Assembly: GCA_020746995.1 (NCBI GenBank)
Contig: JAGPXD010000004.1
Location: 372,001-436,000 of the forward strand
Length of the DNA: 64,000 nucleotides
Origin: Plectosphaerella cucumerina
Taxonomy: Eukaryota; Ascomycota; Sordariomycetes; Glomerellales; Plectosphaerellaceae
Direction: 5' to 3'
This document shows positions 22,307 to 34,019 of this stretch, piece after piece. Each line of letters starts with the position of its first letter. Position 1 is the stretch's first letter. Under the pieces are notes generated by a model. That model saw only the letters and a program-made list of their open reading frames with translations. It did no database searches and was not told the origin of the DNA. Position numbers and translations under genes: made by a program.

Positions 22307-24044
22307 ATGCCGAGGTCCGTGTTCCCTGTCAAATCAGCTTTTCACACCACGTCTAACCCTCTTTCCAGAGAGATCATCACCATCCAAGCCGGCCAGTGCG
22401 GCAACAGCAGTACGTTACCCCGCTATCCTACCATGTCCACCTCGTTGGGCTGCATCAAGCGAAGTCGTGCACTCTCCTGTCGCGCTCTACTGACAATGTG
22501 TAGTTGGCAGCCAATTCTGGCAGCAGCTTTGTCAAGAGCACGGAATCAGCCAAGACGGCAACCTCGAGGACTTCGCAACCGAGGGCGGCGACCGGAAAGA
22601 TGTCTTCTACTACCAAAGCGACGACACCCGATACATCCCCCGAGCCATCCTGATCGATCTCGAGCCACGAGTGCGTCACCCTCCCCTCCGATTCTTCTTT
22701 TCAGCCAACTCTGACCCACGCAGGTCATCAACGGTATCCAAACAGGTCCATACAAGAACATCTACAACCCCGAGAACTTCTATGTCGGCAAAGATGGAGT
22801 GGGCGCGGGGAACAACTGGGGTGATGGCTACCAGACTGGCGAGAAGGTGTATGAGGACATTATGGAGATGATCGATCGGGAGGCTGACGGAAGCGACTCG
22901 CTCGAGGTATGTCCTCGACACTGCCCTCTGTCTGGGAGGCGCCGCTGACATGGCCCAGGGCTTCATGATGCTGCACTCAATCGCTGGTGGCACTGGTTCC
23001 GGTCTGGGATCGTTCCTTCTGGAGAGGCTGAACGACAGGTTTCCCAAGAAGATCATTCAGACATACTCCGTCTTCCCGGACACGACAAATGCTGGAGATG
23101 TCGTCGTGCACCCATACAACAGCGTCCTGGCCATGCGGAGACTCACACAAAACGCCGACTCGGTCGTGGTGCTGGACAACGGAGCCCTGTCCAGGATTGC
23201 TGCGGACAGGCTCCATGTCCAGGAGCCATCATTCGCCCAGACGAACCAGCTCGTAAGTTGTCACAACTGCCTTGAGGCGCATCGATCTGACTTGTTCGTA
23301 GGTCTCGACTGTCATGTCTGCAAGCACAACAACACTACGATACCCCGGATACATGCACAACGACCTTGTTAGCATCCTTGCTTCTCTCATCCCTACGCCG
23401 CGCACACATTTCCTCATGACCTCGTACACTCCTTTCACCGGAGACCAGGTTGAGCAGGCCAAGACTGTCCGCAAAACAACGGTTCTGGACGTCATGCGAC
23501 GGCTGCTCCAGCCGAAGAACAGGATGGTTTCTACGCAGCCGGGCAAGAAGAGCTGCTACATCTCCATCCTTAACGTGATCCAGGGAGAAGTAGACCCCAC
23601 AGACGTCCACAAGAGTCTTCTGAGGATCAGGGAGCGCAGACTAGCGACCTTCATCCCATGGGGTCCGGCCAGCATCCAGGTCGCGTTGACCAAGAGGAGC
23701 CCGTACATCCCCATGGCCCATCGTGTCAGCGGTCTCATGCTGGCTAACCATACCAGCATCGCCACGGTAAGCATATTCCGACCGGTTGTACTTACATAGC
23801 TGACAATTCGCAGCTTTTCAAGAGGATCGTCAAGCAGTTTGACGGGATGCGCAAGCGCAACGCCTTTGTTGAAGGATACAAGAAGACGGCACCGTTCGCT
23901 GAGAACCTAAACGAGTTCGACGAAGCCCGTGAGGTGGTCCAGGACCTGATCCAGGAGTACGAGGCGGCAGAAGACTCTGACTACCTCAACCCCGATGCCG
24001 GCGACAAGCCCACTTCGGCTGATGCAGACAAGAGGGTCGGCTGA
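22307..24044 (+). CDS. TUB4: Gamma-tubulin
   Basis: Nucleates microtubules at the spindle pole body. Seven exons fit in phase: 22307-22314, 22369-22409, 22504-22670, 22724-22906, 22959-23252, 23302-23766 and 23814-24044, giving 462 residues. Exon 1 is only 8 nt (ATG CCG AG) and its intron uses an unusual GTCCGT donor; splicing gives MPREIITIQAGQCGN, the canonical tubulin start. The GTP-binding loop AGGTGSGLGS is at about residues 142-151. LIDLEPRVINGIQTGPYKN and NPENFYVGKDGVGAGNNW distinguish it from alpha- and beta-tubulin. The C-terminus is acidic and Asp-rich. Length agrees with other filamentous-fungal gamma-tubulins. Confidence 0.95.
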
Positions 24045-24517
24045 GGGGCAACGGCCGCAGATTCAGGGCGAGGGAAGCAAGGCGAAAGAGCTTGGTTCGG
24101 ACCAAGGCGGAGAAGGCCGATCGAAAAAGTCGGAAAGTGATACCTGTGTCAGATGCTGGCATTTTTCATGCGTTATGAACGGCGTTGGACTGGCTAGAGT
24201 GTTTGGTACAGACCTGAATGGGACGGGTGATTGACAGGGGATCGAGCACCGGTACGAATCTCGAGAGCGTGCTTGACTGCGAAATGATACGTCAATTACA
24301 GATGCCCTGACGCGATGCGGCTCCAACAGTGGCGCGGGGCAGGAGCAAAAGCTCCCGTGGGCTCCAGTTCTGTCCAGTGTCTCGGCGGCGTTCGTGGTTC
24401 TTACGTCGTTTTCTCCACAACCCCATCGATATACCTCCACCACCACCTTTGACTTTTGCGCGATCACGATTGAGGTATCGCAGATCTAGGTCGTTCGGTG
24501 GCCAGGGCGCCTCAACT
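24045..24517. other. Intergenic, no gene seen
   Basis: Between gamma-tubulin and the CRE-containing promoter of the next gene. Nothing was recognised. Confidence 0.45.
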
Positions 24518-24534
24518 TGACGTCACTGACGTCA
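24518..24534. promoter_or_regulatory. Two adjacent CRE octamers
   Basis: Two perfect palindromic octamers TGACGTCA at 24518-24525 and 24527-24534, separated by one C. This is the consensus site of ATF/CREB-type bZIP factors (Atf1/AtfA in fungi). They lie 47 bp upstream of a TATA-like box and about 235 bp upstream of the start codon at 24770. Confidence 0.85.
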
Positions 24535-24580
24535 GCGGAGTTGGGCCCCGCAAGTTGGGATCAGTTTACGCTGTCGTGAA

Positions 24581-24588
24581 TATAAGAG
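24581..24588 (+). promoter_or_regulatory. TATA-like box TATAAGAG
   Basis: TATAAGAG, correctly placed between the CRE pair and the putative leader of the small gene at 24770. Confidence 0.6.
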
Positions 24589-24718
24589 GATGTTCAGCTC
24601 CGACCGTGAAGAAGATGATGAAGGCAGACACTACACACATCAACAGACGAAGTTTATCTGGGGAACAATCAATCACATCACATTCTTCTTACAATCCAAA
24701 AAATCAAACTACCAGCCA

Positions 24719-24767
24719 GTAGGTGCTCATGCCCGTTCTCTTGAGCTTCCAGACCTAACTCGCCCAG
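24719..24767 (+). other. Probable 5' UTR intron
   Basis: GTAGGT donor at 24719, CTAAC branch near 24756 and CAG acceptor ending at 24767, 3 bp before the start codon. The length of 49 nt suits this genome. Confidence 0.5.
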
Positions 24768-24769
24768 AC

Positions 24770-25069
24770 ATGCCCAACAACGTCCAGCCCCCCAACATGG
24801 TCCAGCCCCGCGGTGACAAGATCGAGGAGACCAAGGCCAACCTCCCCCTGCCCGACCAGCCCCCCGTTGCCTCCGACTGGCAGTCCGCCGATGCGACCAA
24901 GGTCAACGTCGGCAGCGGCCGCCTCGAGGGCAACCCCGGTACCGACGGCGCCGCCAACACCGGCCTCAAGTCGCCAGCCACCCAGGGCACTGATACCGAC
25001 ATGAGCACGATTGGTCGTCAGGGCAAGGAGGGTCTGTCGGAGCCCCCCAAGGACGCTGCTGCGCGGTAG
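24770..25069 (+). CDS. Small hydrophilic disordered protein
   Basis: Single coding exon of 99 residues starting MPNNVQPPNMVQPRGDKIEE. It has no cysteine, signal peptide or hydrophobic segment; it is rich in Gly, Pro, Asp, Asn and Lys and ends PPKDAAAR, so it is almost certainly disordered and cytoplasmic or nuclear. The composition recalls hydrophilin/LEA-like stress proteins, but no family is recognised. Codon use is strongly C-ending (CCC, AAC, GCC, GAC), like well-expressed fungal genes. The promoter has a CRE pair and a TATA box, suggesting stress-induced expression through an Atf1-type bZIP factor; that is inference from the sites. Confidence 0.7.
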   Translation: MPNNVQPPNMVQPRGDKIEETKANLPLPDQPPVASDWQSADATKVNVGSGRLEGNPGTDGAANTGLKSPATQGTDTDMSTIGRQGKEGLSEPPKDAAAR

Positions 25070-25544
25070 AGGAAGCGGAGGACAAGAATGTCAACGATGA
25101 CGGAGAAACTTTGCATGACACGACAGACAGGTGCTTTTGGTAGCGAACTGTACAATATTATGATCACATGATTTTTCATGAAGACAAAGAAGTCTGCTCA
25201 CAAACTTGGCACCTTGTGTATTGAGTGACAATGTCCATCTAGCCATGAATGCTTTAAGGAATGGCACCCAAATGCACGTCTCTGGGCAAGTTCCTGGTCT
25301 CACCAATTCAAGCCCTCTACTATCAAAGGCTGCTGTCTGTCTTCCAGCACTATCTCGCAAAAGGTAAGCCTTGCAGGCATACCATCACCCGCTGTCTCAG
25401 ATACCCAAAACTGCTTCTTTTCTACCAGGTCTTTCAACACCAACAACGTGAGCCACTGTACCTAGGGAGCAGCGGGATTGTACAGTTGAAAAACAGCCTT
25501 GCCAGAGATCATGAGCCCGTCCTGACAGCATACTAACAATAACT
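25070..25544. other. Intergenic, no gene seen
   Basis: 3' side of the small gene and upstream region of the tRNA. Nothing else was recognised. Confidence 0.45.
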
Positions 25545-25616
25545 GGGCGATTGGTTTAGTGGTATAACGTCTGCTTAGCATGCTGAAGGTCCCGCGTTCG
25601 ATTCGCGGATTGTCCA
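25545..25616 (+). tRNA. tRNA-Ala (anticodon AGC)
   Basis: A full cloverleaf can be drawn. The acceptor stem GGGCGAT/ATTGTCC includes the G3-U70 wobble pair that marks alanine tRNAs. The anticodon loop TTAGCAT (25575-25581) has AGC at 25577-25579. The T arm CCGCG-TTCGATT-CGCGG is perfect and contains the B box (about 25595-25605); the A box lies near 25552-25562. No intron. The anticodon stem has one T-T mismatch (25572/25584). The discriminator base is A25616. Confidence 0.95.
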
Positions 25617-25619
25617 CAC

Positions 25620-25625
25620 TTTTTT
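25620..25625 (+). terminator. RNA polymerase III terminator
   Basis: Run of six T starting 4 nt after the tRNA-Ala gene, the normal polymerase III stop signal. Confidence 0.85.
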
Positions 25626-26085
25626 GACTTTGGGGATATGATTTTGGCAACGCGAATGAAGGAGTTGGCGTTGATTGTGATCGAAGTAGGGATGAGAGAG
25701 TGTGTTTGAAAAATAATACAAAAGAATGGCCGGAAGCTGCTTGGCAGCCCGCCGTGTCGCTCGATGAGGATGAGGATGGAAGTCATGTCGTAGCTCATCT
25801 GTCCACGGCTGATAGGACAATGCGACTTTTCATAACGGATCCCAACATGTGTATCTGGAAGAGGTTCGATGAAAAGCTGTCTTGCATTGGGCTGTAGCTG
25901 CTTGCCTCAGATATGTCATGTTGAAGAGGTTGTTGTGACAGAAGTACGATGTCGTGGGGGAAGCTGGACGTTCCGCCCCGCAAAATGCTTGCTGCAGCCC
26001 AGCTGGCAACGCATCGACCCAATTGAACCATCTCCTTCCATCACAACCTCGACGCATCACCATCAAAAAGAGCATTTTGATCAGA
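25626..26085. other. Intergenic, upstream of SET gene
   Basis: Presumed promoter and leader of the SET-domain gene. No other feature was recognised. Confidence 0.45.
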
Positions 26086-28123
26086 ATGGCAGCCTCCCAC
26101 CTCGACGTGGAGACGGCTCTTCCCGCCTGGAACCGATTCAACAATGTTCAGCTCATTGATGTCACCCCGCGGGACATCCCTGGCTGCGGCGTCGGTTTCG
26201 TGGCAAACCAAGAGCTCACCTGCCAGGACGAAGCCCTCGGTAGTCACCCGGCGCTTCTGAGGATACCAAGGGACCTCGTGCTATCACAGGAAGCCGTTGA
26301 GATCCATGCCAAGGCCGATGGTCATTTTCACGAGCTTCTGGAGGCCGTCGGTCGAAAGGTTTGCGGTACCATGAGGAAGAGGGGCATCGGGGGTGAGTGC
26401 TGACTTCTGTTCGCAGTCAACGAGGACGGACGTCTGCCTTTTCCTGTTCACTCAGCGGGCGCTGCTCTTGGCGCCAAAGGTCCGCGGCGTGACGACCCCC
26501 TGGACCGAGTACATCAGGTTCCTGCCGAGAGATGTGCCTGTGCCTTCCACGTGGTCCGCCCAGGAGCGTCGTCTCTTGCAAGGGACATCACTCGAGGTAA
26601 GGCTCACATGCCCCATGTTCCTTGCCCTATACCCGTATCAGGTCATAGGGCATATGTGCATGCATGATGGATGGATGCAAGCCGTCGATATTTTCCCGGG
26701 GACACACACGGAACACGGCATCTCTTTGGACGCCATCTAATAACGTGAAACAGGTCGCGGTCAAGGCCAAAATCTCTGCGCTCACCGGGGAGTTTGAGGA
26801 ACTCCAAGAAAAGTCACGAGAGCTCCCGTACTGGGACGACTTCCTCTGGACCGAGGCCAAGATGACACTGGACGACTGGTTCCTGGCCGATGCGTGGTAT
26901 CGGTCTCGATGCCTGGAGCTGCCGCACTCCGGGGAGGCCATGGTGCCGGTGCTCGACCTGGCGAATCACTCATCCGAGGCGACGGCGTTCTACGAGGAGA
27001 ACATCAAGACGGACGAGGTGGAGCTGCTGCTCCGGCCGGGGGCGAGGGTCAACGCGGGGGAGCAAGTGACCATCTCGTACGGTGAGGGGAAATCCGGGGC
27101 AGAAATGCTGTTCAGCTACGGGTTCATCGACCCCGCCCGATCCACGGACGCGGTCACGCTGCCCTTGGCGCCATTGGACGACGATCCCCTGGGTAGGGCG
27201 AAGGCGCACATCTTCGGACGGGCTGGCACGGCAGAGCTCGGCCGGACGAGCGGGAGCGGCGGTGGCAGCGGCGACGACAGCCCGCCGTGGAAGAGCCCCT
27301 TTGCCTGGCTCGCATGCCTCAACGAGGAGGACGGCCTCGAGTTCAGGGTGCTGCAAGACACCGGGGGAGGTCGGGAGCTAAGGGTCTTCTGGCAGGACGA
27401 CGATGTGACGGACCGGGTGGACGCGTTTGAGGAGCTCGTCCGCGATCATCCGCTCTCCGACATCTTCGCGCTCCGTGTCGTGATGGTCCTGGAGGATCGG
27501 GTGTCCTCGCAGCTGGCGCGGCTGCGCGACGAGGGCGACAACGACGACCACCACGTCGCGTCCCCTGAAGGGACAAGCTTTGACCGAAAATCACCGGTCG
27601 TCCGGCCCGCGTGTGTGGACGCGGCGGCCATGCTCAAGGAGCAGGAGGCCAAGGTGATTGAGGAAGCGCTGCGGGCGCTTGAAGAACAGGTAAGCTTGTC
27701 CGTCTCCTTTTCATCTGCTTTGAGTTTGTCGTCGGGCCTCACCTCGCCTCACCGAGCGGGGGGCCTGATATTTATCCCACGACCCTGAGCCCCTGCCCCC
27801 CAGCACCGAACCTCTCGCATTCCATACGAAGCCCCATCTCGAGGAACCACGCGATTCTCCTGCAAGATGGGTTACCCACCCAGACTACTCTTGCAGCGGG
27901 CGGGCGGGCGTGCGCCGAGGGGATCCCCAGGGCCTGGCGATCGCCCAGGCCAGCTAAAAGGTGGCCGTCGCACGCAAAGGCTAACGTCTTCCCCCCCCAA
28001 ATCTCACAGAAGGCCAAACTTCTTACAACCGAGGCTGTCGTGGCGTATCTCGGATCGAAGGAGATTTCCCCAATTGAGCAAGCGCAGGAAACGGCGTCCA
28101 ATGGAAGCGACGAGTTCAGTTGA
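26086..28123 (+). CDS. SET-domain lysine methyltransferase (RKM/SETD6-like)
   Basis: Class of SET enzymes with split SET plus Rubisco-LSMT-type substrate domain, which in yeast methylate ribosomal proteins. Four exons: 26086-26358, 26417-26596, 26754-27689 and 28010-28123, all joined in phase 0, giving 500 residues. The donor at 26359 (GTTTGC) is needed to join AVGRK to the next helix and removes the later stop; TPWTEYIRFLPRDVP and GTSLE are family marks. The SET core shows VPVLDLANHSS (Asn-His motif), GEQVTISYGEG and MLFSYGF. Intron 3 is long (320 nt) but has a CTAAC branch and CACAG acceptor, and the last exon (KAKLLTTEAVVAYLGSKE) matches the usual end of this family. The substrate cannot be told from sequence. 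Confidence 0.87.
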
Positions 28124-31100
28124 AGAGTGGACCGCCATGTGGCCCGGGTCGATCACCGGCAGCTGCAACGGAAGGAAGCACGCCAGCGGTCAAGTCAGTC
28201 ATTCCTTCCGTCGAGTCGAACAGAGCACCCCTTTTTCCTTCACTGATGGAAGCTCGCGTGTTTCGTTCTCTGTGCCCACGCCCCCCCTCTACCGACTTAG
28301 CGCACAGTACCACCCCCCTGCTCTGTCCCCAACGACTGGGATCCCCGTCCCCCTGGGAAATTCAATGCTTCAGCGCGTTCCGAGTCGGGCGTCTAGAATC
28401 GCCGGGCCGGCCGCCTGGAGGGTCCCGTCGAGCAGTATCGTCCCATCCGTCAGCGTTGACGAAGCACTGTGGTGGGGACCGACAGCTGCTGGGCCTGCTG
28501 CGCTGGAAATCCTTTGCGGTTTTGACACTGAAAATCTTCAATTCCATCTGGATGTCTCGGATGCCCTGGCCGTCTCTGCGTCTGTGATGCGACCCAACCA
28601 GCAGAGCGGAGCTTGAGGCTCCTGAAAAGACATGGGCTTTTGCCGTGTCGTGTCAGCGTGCGGAACCCCGAGTCGTGCGTGCATTTCTTCTGTTGCTTCT
28701 CGGGACCGATGGGCTGATGAGCCTGAATTTTGTGCGCGGTTGTGGCAGACAGACGGTCCCGTCCGATGGAGCGCAGGGTGCGAAGAAAACGTCTGGAAGC
28801 ATTCTTCCTGGACGCCTGAAGGGCACAGACTCGGACGCTGGGCCCCTCCTCCCCACTCGGGGCGCGAGCCCGACGCTTCCTCGCCGCCATCGCGAGACCC
28901 TCAAGCCTTATACGATGTGGACATGTCCAAACACTCCACAGGGGGGGGGCATCCTGCCGGGCTGGCTGGTTATGCGGACCTCGACAGCCCTGCCGTGGGT
29001 CGGGACTTACTGATGTAGCCACGTAAGTCCTCAAGATCGAACTGCGCAGCAGTCTGTCTTCTTCTTGGCTTCTCAGCGCTCGAAGGGGACTCATCTCTGG
29101 CGCGCGGTGCTTGCGGAGCTGGGACCGCGCCATCGGCCGTTGGCGTTGCATCTGACTTCATCCCACAGGACCCAAGCATTCGCCCAAGCCCCCTTAGCAT
29201 CCTGACATCCTGGACCGACGTTGCAGGGACGGAAGCTTGCCGGATCTGACGGCAACCGGGGCGGGACGGACAGGACGGACAGCATGCGTTGAAACTCGTT
29301 CTCAAGCTTCCTGTCACTCGACACGGTTGCAGCCCTCTTGGCCCATCATCGTGTCTGGTACGGTGACGACATGTGGGCGTTGATCATGACGCCCAACAGG
29401 CTTACAAGTCGAGTGTTATGGCCAAACTCGTCACTGTGACTGCGCGGGGGAGATTCGTGCAACAGACACGCCGCGTGCCAGGTTGCTAGGGTGCGACGGC
29501 AGGACGCTACTTGGCTAGGCCAGACGCCACCATTGTTCGAGAGTGAGGAAACTGCATGCTTCAACTGCCGTGGGATGGGCGATTTGGTTGCAGGCCGTCC
29601 AGTGACTTGCTAGCGAGGAACACAGCCCGGTGAGAGAGAGCGTGGGCAGCCTGCCTTGCTTGCGTCTGCCAAGCAGACGGGGTCGCAACCACAGAGAGCA
29701 GGGATCGCCCGAATCGAGCAAGCGTTGCTGGGCTCGTCCACTAATACATCGACGATGGAATGACGGACCAAGGAGTCGAGGGTTGGCAAACGGACAGAAC
29801 AGGGCCCTTGCCGGTAGCCCAGGGCCAAGACCCCGGGGAGACCGTCTGCCTCAGATGAACCTAGAGACTTGGGGATAAGAAGCTGGGGAAACCTGGGGTA
29901 GACAGGACCGCCGAAGGGATCCAGCGGAAAGTCTGGCGAGTCGTGAAAAGCGATGCCGTCGGCAAGAGATGGTGGAACGACTTTCATATCGTCCTCGACC
30001 CATGGCTGGGGTCTAGAGCGTCCCATGTGCGGTGAAGTGTGCGGTTCCTTCGAGACAAGGCGCAGGCAGCGGCAGCGGCGTGGGAGAAGAGCAGCGCCCA
30101 GTCGTGTGTCCCCCGCCATCACGCAGGCAACCTACCCAGCACGGGGGCACCGGAGCCCAAACCATCCGGTCGGTGCTGGGATGGAAGGGTGGCATTGTGC
30201 ATTCTGTGGTGCCCAGACACGCGGTTCTCGTCATCTCGGGCAAAGCAGGGAGATCGTTTGAGTTTCATGGCGATTTGTGGCGGCAACGGCCCAGCGGTCG
30301 TCTTGAGAGACATATGGTGAGAAGTTGTGTGCCGACTCGGAGAGGTTGTAATTTGTGAGAGCGTCGCGGCGACGCACTGCAAATTACAGGCAGGTACGGC
30401 GTGCTGGTACAGTACTCGAATTAAGTACCTCCATGGCTAGGGGAGTGCAAGTAGCACTGTACTCGAGGCAGGTCGCTGCAGGAGATTGGTCGAGGTGCGG
30501 TGTGTTGCCCAGATGGAGAATAAGAAGGTGGACCTTTGATGCGCGAGCAGGGGTATCTCATCCAATCATGCGTCATGGATTGGAAGACACGCCCCAACGA
30601 AGAGCGTTGGACCCCTCCGTGTGCCTCCGCCTCCGCGTTTTCTGCCCTGCCTCCCCCAGGATTCCCGTTGTCTGGCGTCCCGTCCATTCGAGTCGCCTCT
30701 CTTCTTCCGGCCGTTCCCTCAACGCACCCTCCCCTCCCCTCCCCAGGCTCCCCCTCCCACCCACACACCTTACGATTACGGCTCGCGCGGGCCTGCTGCA
30801 ACAACTGAATCAGACACCTGTTGCTCGCCCACATCCACTTTTCCCCCCGGTCTCGCCATCGCTTGGGTTCTTCTACTCCACAGCACCCACCGGCTGTATA
30901 CTGGCGACTTCTCCTCCATCAACATCCTCTCTTTCTCCTCAACAAACGACTACCCCTCCGTAGACACTCTCCACTCATCCTTTTGTGTTACTTTCTTCGT
31001 TTTTGTGTATCGCCGGAAGAGACGAGAGACGCCCGCCACGAGAAGCCACCGCATTGACGACGACGCCAACCGACCACCGTTGAAGTGCCACCCCTCTCCT

Positions 31101-31279
31101 GGACCGCCCATTCCGCAGCCTCCGTCACGCGAACCCGACTCGAACATTGACGCACAATCCGACGCCTCGACTCACCTACACGCATGCGCCGATTAATCCG
31201 TGATACATCAACCGCTTCGTTTTACCCGCTATTCTGCCACGACACACACCAAAGCAGAGGACACGAAAATACCGCCAAA
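28124..31279. promoter_or_regulatory. 3.1-kb gene-free region upstream of Cat8/FacB-like gene
   Basis: No convincing gene was found on either strand; scattered open frames lack family features, splice support or codon bias. The last about 650 bp are strongly C/T-rich on the plus strand (for example 30720-30775), as in long fungal 5' leaders. An ATG at 31184 is in frame with the coding start at 31280. The stretch is probably an extended promoter plus long leader. Confidence 0.5.
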
Positions 31280-34019
31280 ATGCCGGGTATTCTACCCATG
31301 AAAGTCATCAAGGTCGGCAGCAGCTCCCAAAGCCGCATCGCCCAAGCCTGCGACCGCTGCCGAAGCAAGAAGATCCGCTGCGATGGCATCCGCCCAACAT
31401 GCTCGCAGTGCGCCAACGTCGGATTCGAATGCAAGACCAGCGACAAGCTCAGCCGCCGCGCCTTCCCCAGGGGTTACACCGAGTCGCTCGAGGAGCGCGT
31501 TCGACAGCTCGAGCTGGAAGTGAGGGAACTCAAGGACCTGCTAGATGAGAAGGACGAGAAGATCGACATGCTGTCCAAGATGCACGGCAACAACCACCAG
31601 AACCACCACCGCCGCCGGCCATCGGTGGACGCCAACTCACACTCGCCGGCATCGGAGACGCGGAAAGAGGCGACGCCGCCCGTCAAGGAGGACACATTCA
31701 GAGTGCAGGCTTCGCCGCTGCTGCTCGGCGTTGAGAACTCGGATTCGTTCTTCATGGGATCGTCGAGCGGCCGCGGATTCATCGGTATGTGCCGCCCTGC
31801 CTCAATTGCCCACTGCCAACGACTTCAATTGCTCACATATCACAGAATCGTTCAAGCGCAAGCTCCAGGAGTCTGGCAAGTCGTGCTCGCATTTCAACCC
31901 CGAGGCGTTCCTCCACATCCAGGGCTGCCCGCCACTGACGCCAGAGCCGGCCGCCGACATGATGCGGGTGCCGCCACGGCTGTTCTCGGACCGTTGCGTC
32001 AACGTCTACTTCCAGGAGTGGGCGCCCCTCTTCCCCGTGTTGCACAAGCCCACGTTTTTGCGCATCTACGAAGAGTTCGTCTCGGATCCCGAAAAGGTCA
32101 AGAGCAACCACAAGCTCGCGCAGCTGCATCTCGTCTTCGCCATCGCCTCGCTCTCGGGCGAGTCTCCTGATATGGAGCAGGTCGCCTCCTGCGAGCGCCA
32201 GTGGCAGCGCGCCGTTGACGCCATGCTGATGGAGAACACCATGGCCACGCTCCAGTGCCTCGTGCTGGCACTCATGTACTGCACAGTGAGGGCGGACTAC
32301 AAGCGCCTGCAACACTACAAGGGCATCGCCGTCGGACTGTCCCATCGCCTCGGTCTTCACCAGAGCCAGAAGCGCTTCTCTTTCGGCGCGCTCACCATTG
32401 AGACCCGCAAGAAGGTCTTCTGGACCCTGTACACCCTGGACTGCTTCTCGGGTGCCGTCCTTGGCCTGCCTAAGCTTCTCAAGGAGGACGACATCCACGC
32501 CGAGTACCCCTCCGACACGGACGACGAATACGTCACAGAGAAGGGCTTCCAGCCCACTCTGCCCGGCGAGTACACCAAGCTGTCTAGCGCCCTCGCGCTG
32601 TTCCGGTGCTGCCGGATCCTCGGGAAGGTTCTCGAGAAGAACTACCCTGCGGCGACATCTCACGAGCTTTCCCTGCAGCAAATGGGCAGCCTGGAGCGCG
32701 AGCTCGACGAGTGGCAGGAGTCGCTGCCGACTCACTTGAAGTTGACCTTCAAGCAGGACAAGCCGTCCACCGACGTGACCGGAAGCCGCTCGCCCGTCCT
32801 GGCCCTGGCGTACTACTACACCAAGATCCTCATCTGGCGCCCTGCCGTTGGCTCGACACTCGGACAGAAGGCCGCACCGGCGCTCCTGGCTCTCGCCGAG
32901 TCGAGCAAGTGCATCATCCAGATTGCACAGCTCCTCGACGAGCGCGGCCTGTCCTTCTCCTTCTGCCTCAACAAGTCCGACACTTTGATTCTCTGCGGCA
33001 TGGCGCTGCTGTACCACTGTGTCGGCCTGAAGAAGGACAGCAAGTTGATCAAGGATGTCGAGCGCCTGGTCAACGGTGTTGACAAGATCGTCACAAAGTC
33101 CAAGGCCTCTGGCTGGTACGACTTCAAGCGCGTCGCCGGAATGCTCGTCACCATTGATGAGCCTTCTCTGCCTTCGCCCCCTGCCACCACACCCGAGTCC
33201 ATCGCCTCCAGGCCGTCTTCACAGCGGAACACATCCCCTTCGCAGAAGCCCAGGAAGAAGTCGTCGCCGACACAGCCGCATCCTCTTGGCCAGCTGCGCG
33301 CCGCCTCCATCAGCGACGTCGACCTTCTGCGGCATCAGGAGCGCATGCGCCGCATGACCATGCCCAACTCGCAGCAGCGCCCCGACCTCTACCGTACAGT
33401 GTCCCGGGCGTCGTTCGATGGCATTGACGAGACCACCCTCAACGGCGACCACCGCCACTCCATGTCACAGGCGTCCCGGACGTCTCCCCAGACTCTGGAC
33501 TACCTCTCCCTCGGCAGTACACCCGACAACTCTTCGCCCACGTCGCCAGGCCAACACCGCCTCCGCCAGCAGCAGTCCATGTCGCAACTTCAGCAAAGCA
33601 CCCACCAGACGTATCCTACGCATCAGAGCCAGAAGCACTCTGGCGTTTCAACAACAGAATGGGAGGCTCTCCTGGGCTCCATGGACGGCGGCCTGAATAA
33701 CGTGTACGACGCCATCTACGGCGGCCCGGCCATCTCCCTCAACGAGACGCCCACGCCCACGGCTATGGGTGGCTGGTCTCCAGAGTCTTGGGACCTGACA
33801 AACTTCAACATTGGCGACTTTGGCACCAACGTCCCAGCACCCAGCGCCCTCAGCGTCAGCGAGGAGAGCCTCAGCTCAGGCGGCGAGGAGCTGCCAGTGC
33901 CCAGCGATCTGTCGCTCAGCACAACCGGCATTGACTACAGGAACGCCATTTTGACGACTTGCTCCAACAATGAGACGTTCATCCTGGATCCTCTGGAGCC
34001 GAACAACTACGCCATGTAG
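31280..34019 (+). CDS. facB: Zn2Cys6 transcription factor, Cat8/FacB type
   Basis: Activator of acetate use and gluconeogenesis in relatives (FacB in Aspergillus, Acu-15 in Neurospora, Cat8 in yeast). Two exons, 31280-31784 and 31846-34019, give 892 residues. The start MPGILPMKVIKVGSSSQSR runs into the zinc cluster at residues 24-51 (C-x2-C-x6-C-x6-C-x2-C-x6-C), then a basic linker with SRRAFPRGYTESLEERVRQL and a leucine-rich coiled coil (about 67-100). The fungal transcription-factor middle domain (about 200-600) has CVNVYFQEWAPLFPVLHKPTF. The C-terminus is Ser/Pro/Gln-rich with acidic patches, as in activation domains. An in-frame ATG at 31184 could add 32 residues; I chose 31280 because the protein family begins there. 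The intron has GTATGT and CACAG ends. Confidence 0.85.

Noticed and set aside
26359..26403. GTGAGT donor at about 26393 as the first intron of the SET gene
   Set aside because: It is a stronger donor by sequence but gives the wrong phase for the next exon; GTTTGC at 26359 keeps the conserved frame.
28450..29151. 233-residue minus-strand frame in the long intergenic region
   Set aside because: Arg/Ser-rich, no motif, no plausible start context; looks random.
29610..30122. 170-residue minus-strand frame
   Set aside because: No recognisable domain and no splice or promoter support, though it cannot be excluded completely.
31833..33017. 394-residue minus-strand open frame opposite the Cat8/FacB-like gene
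   Set aside because: Antisense of the conserved middle domain; low-complexity Leu/Val/Arg/Gly content.
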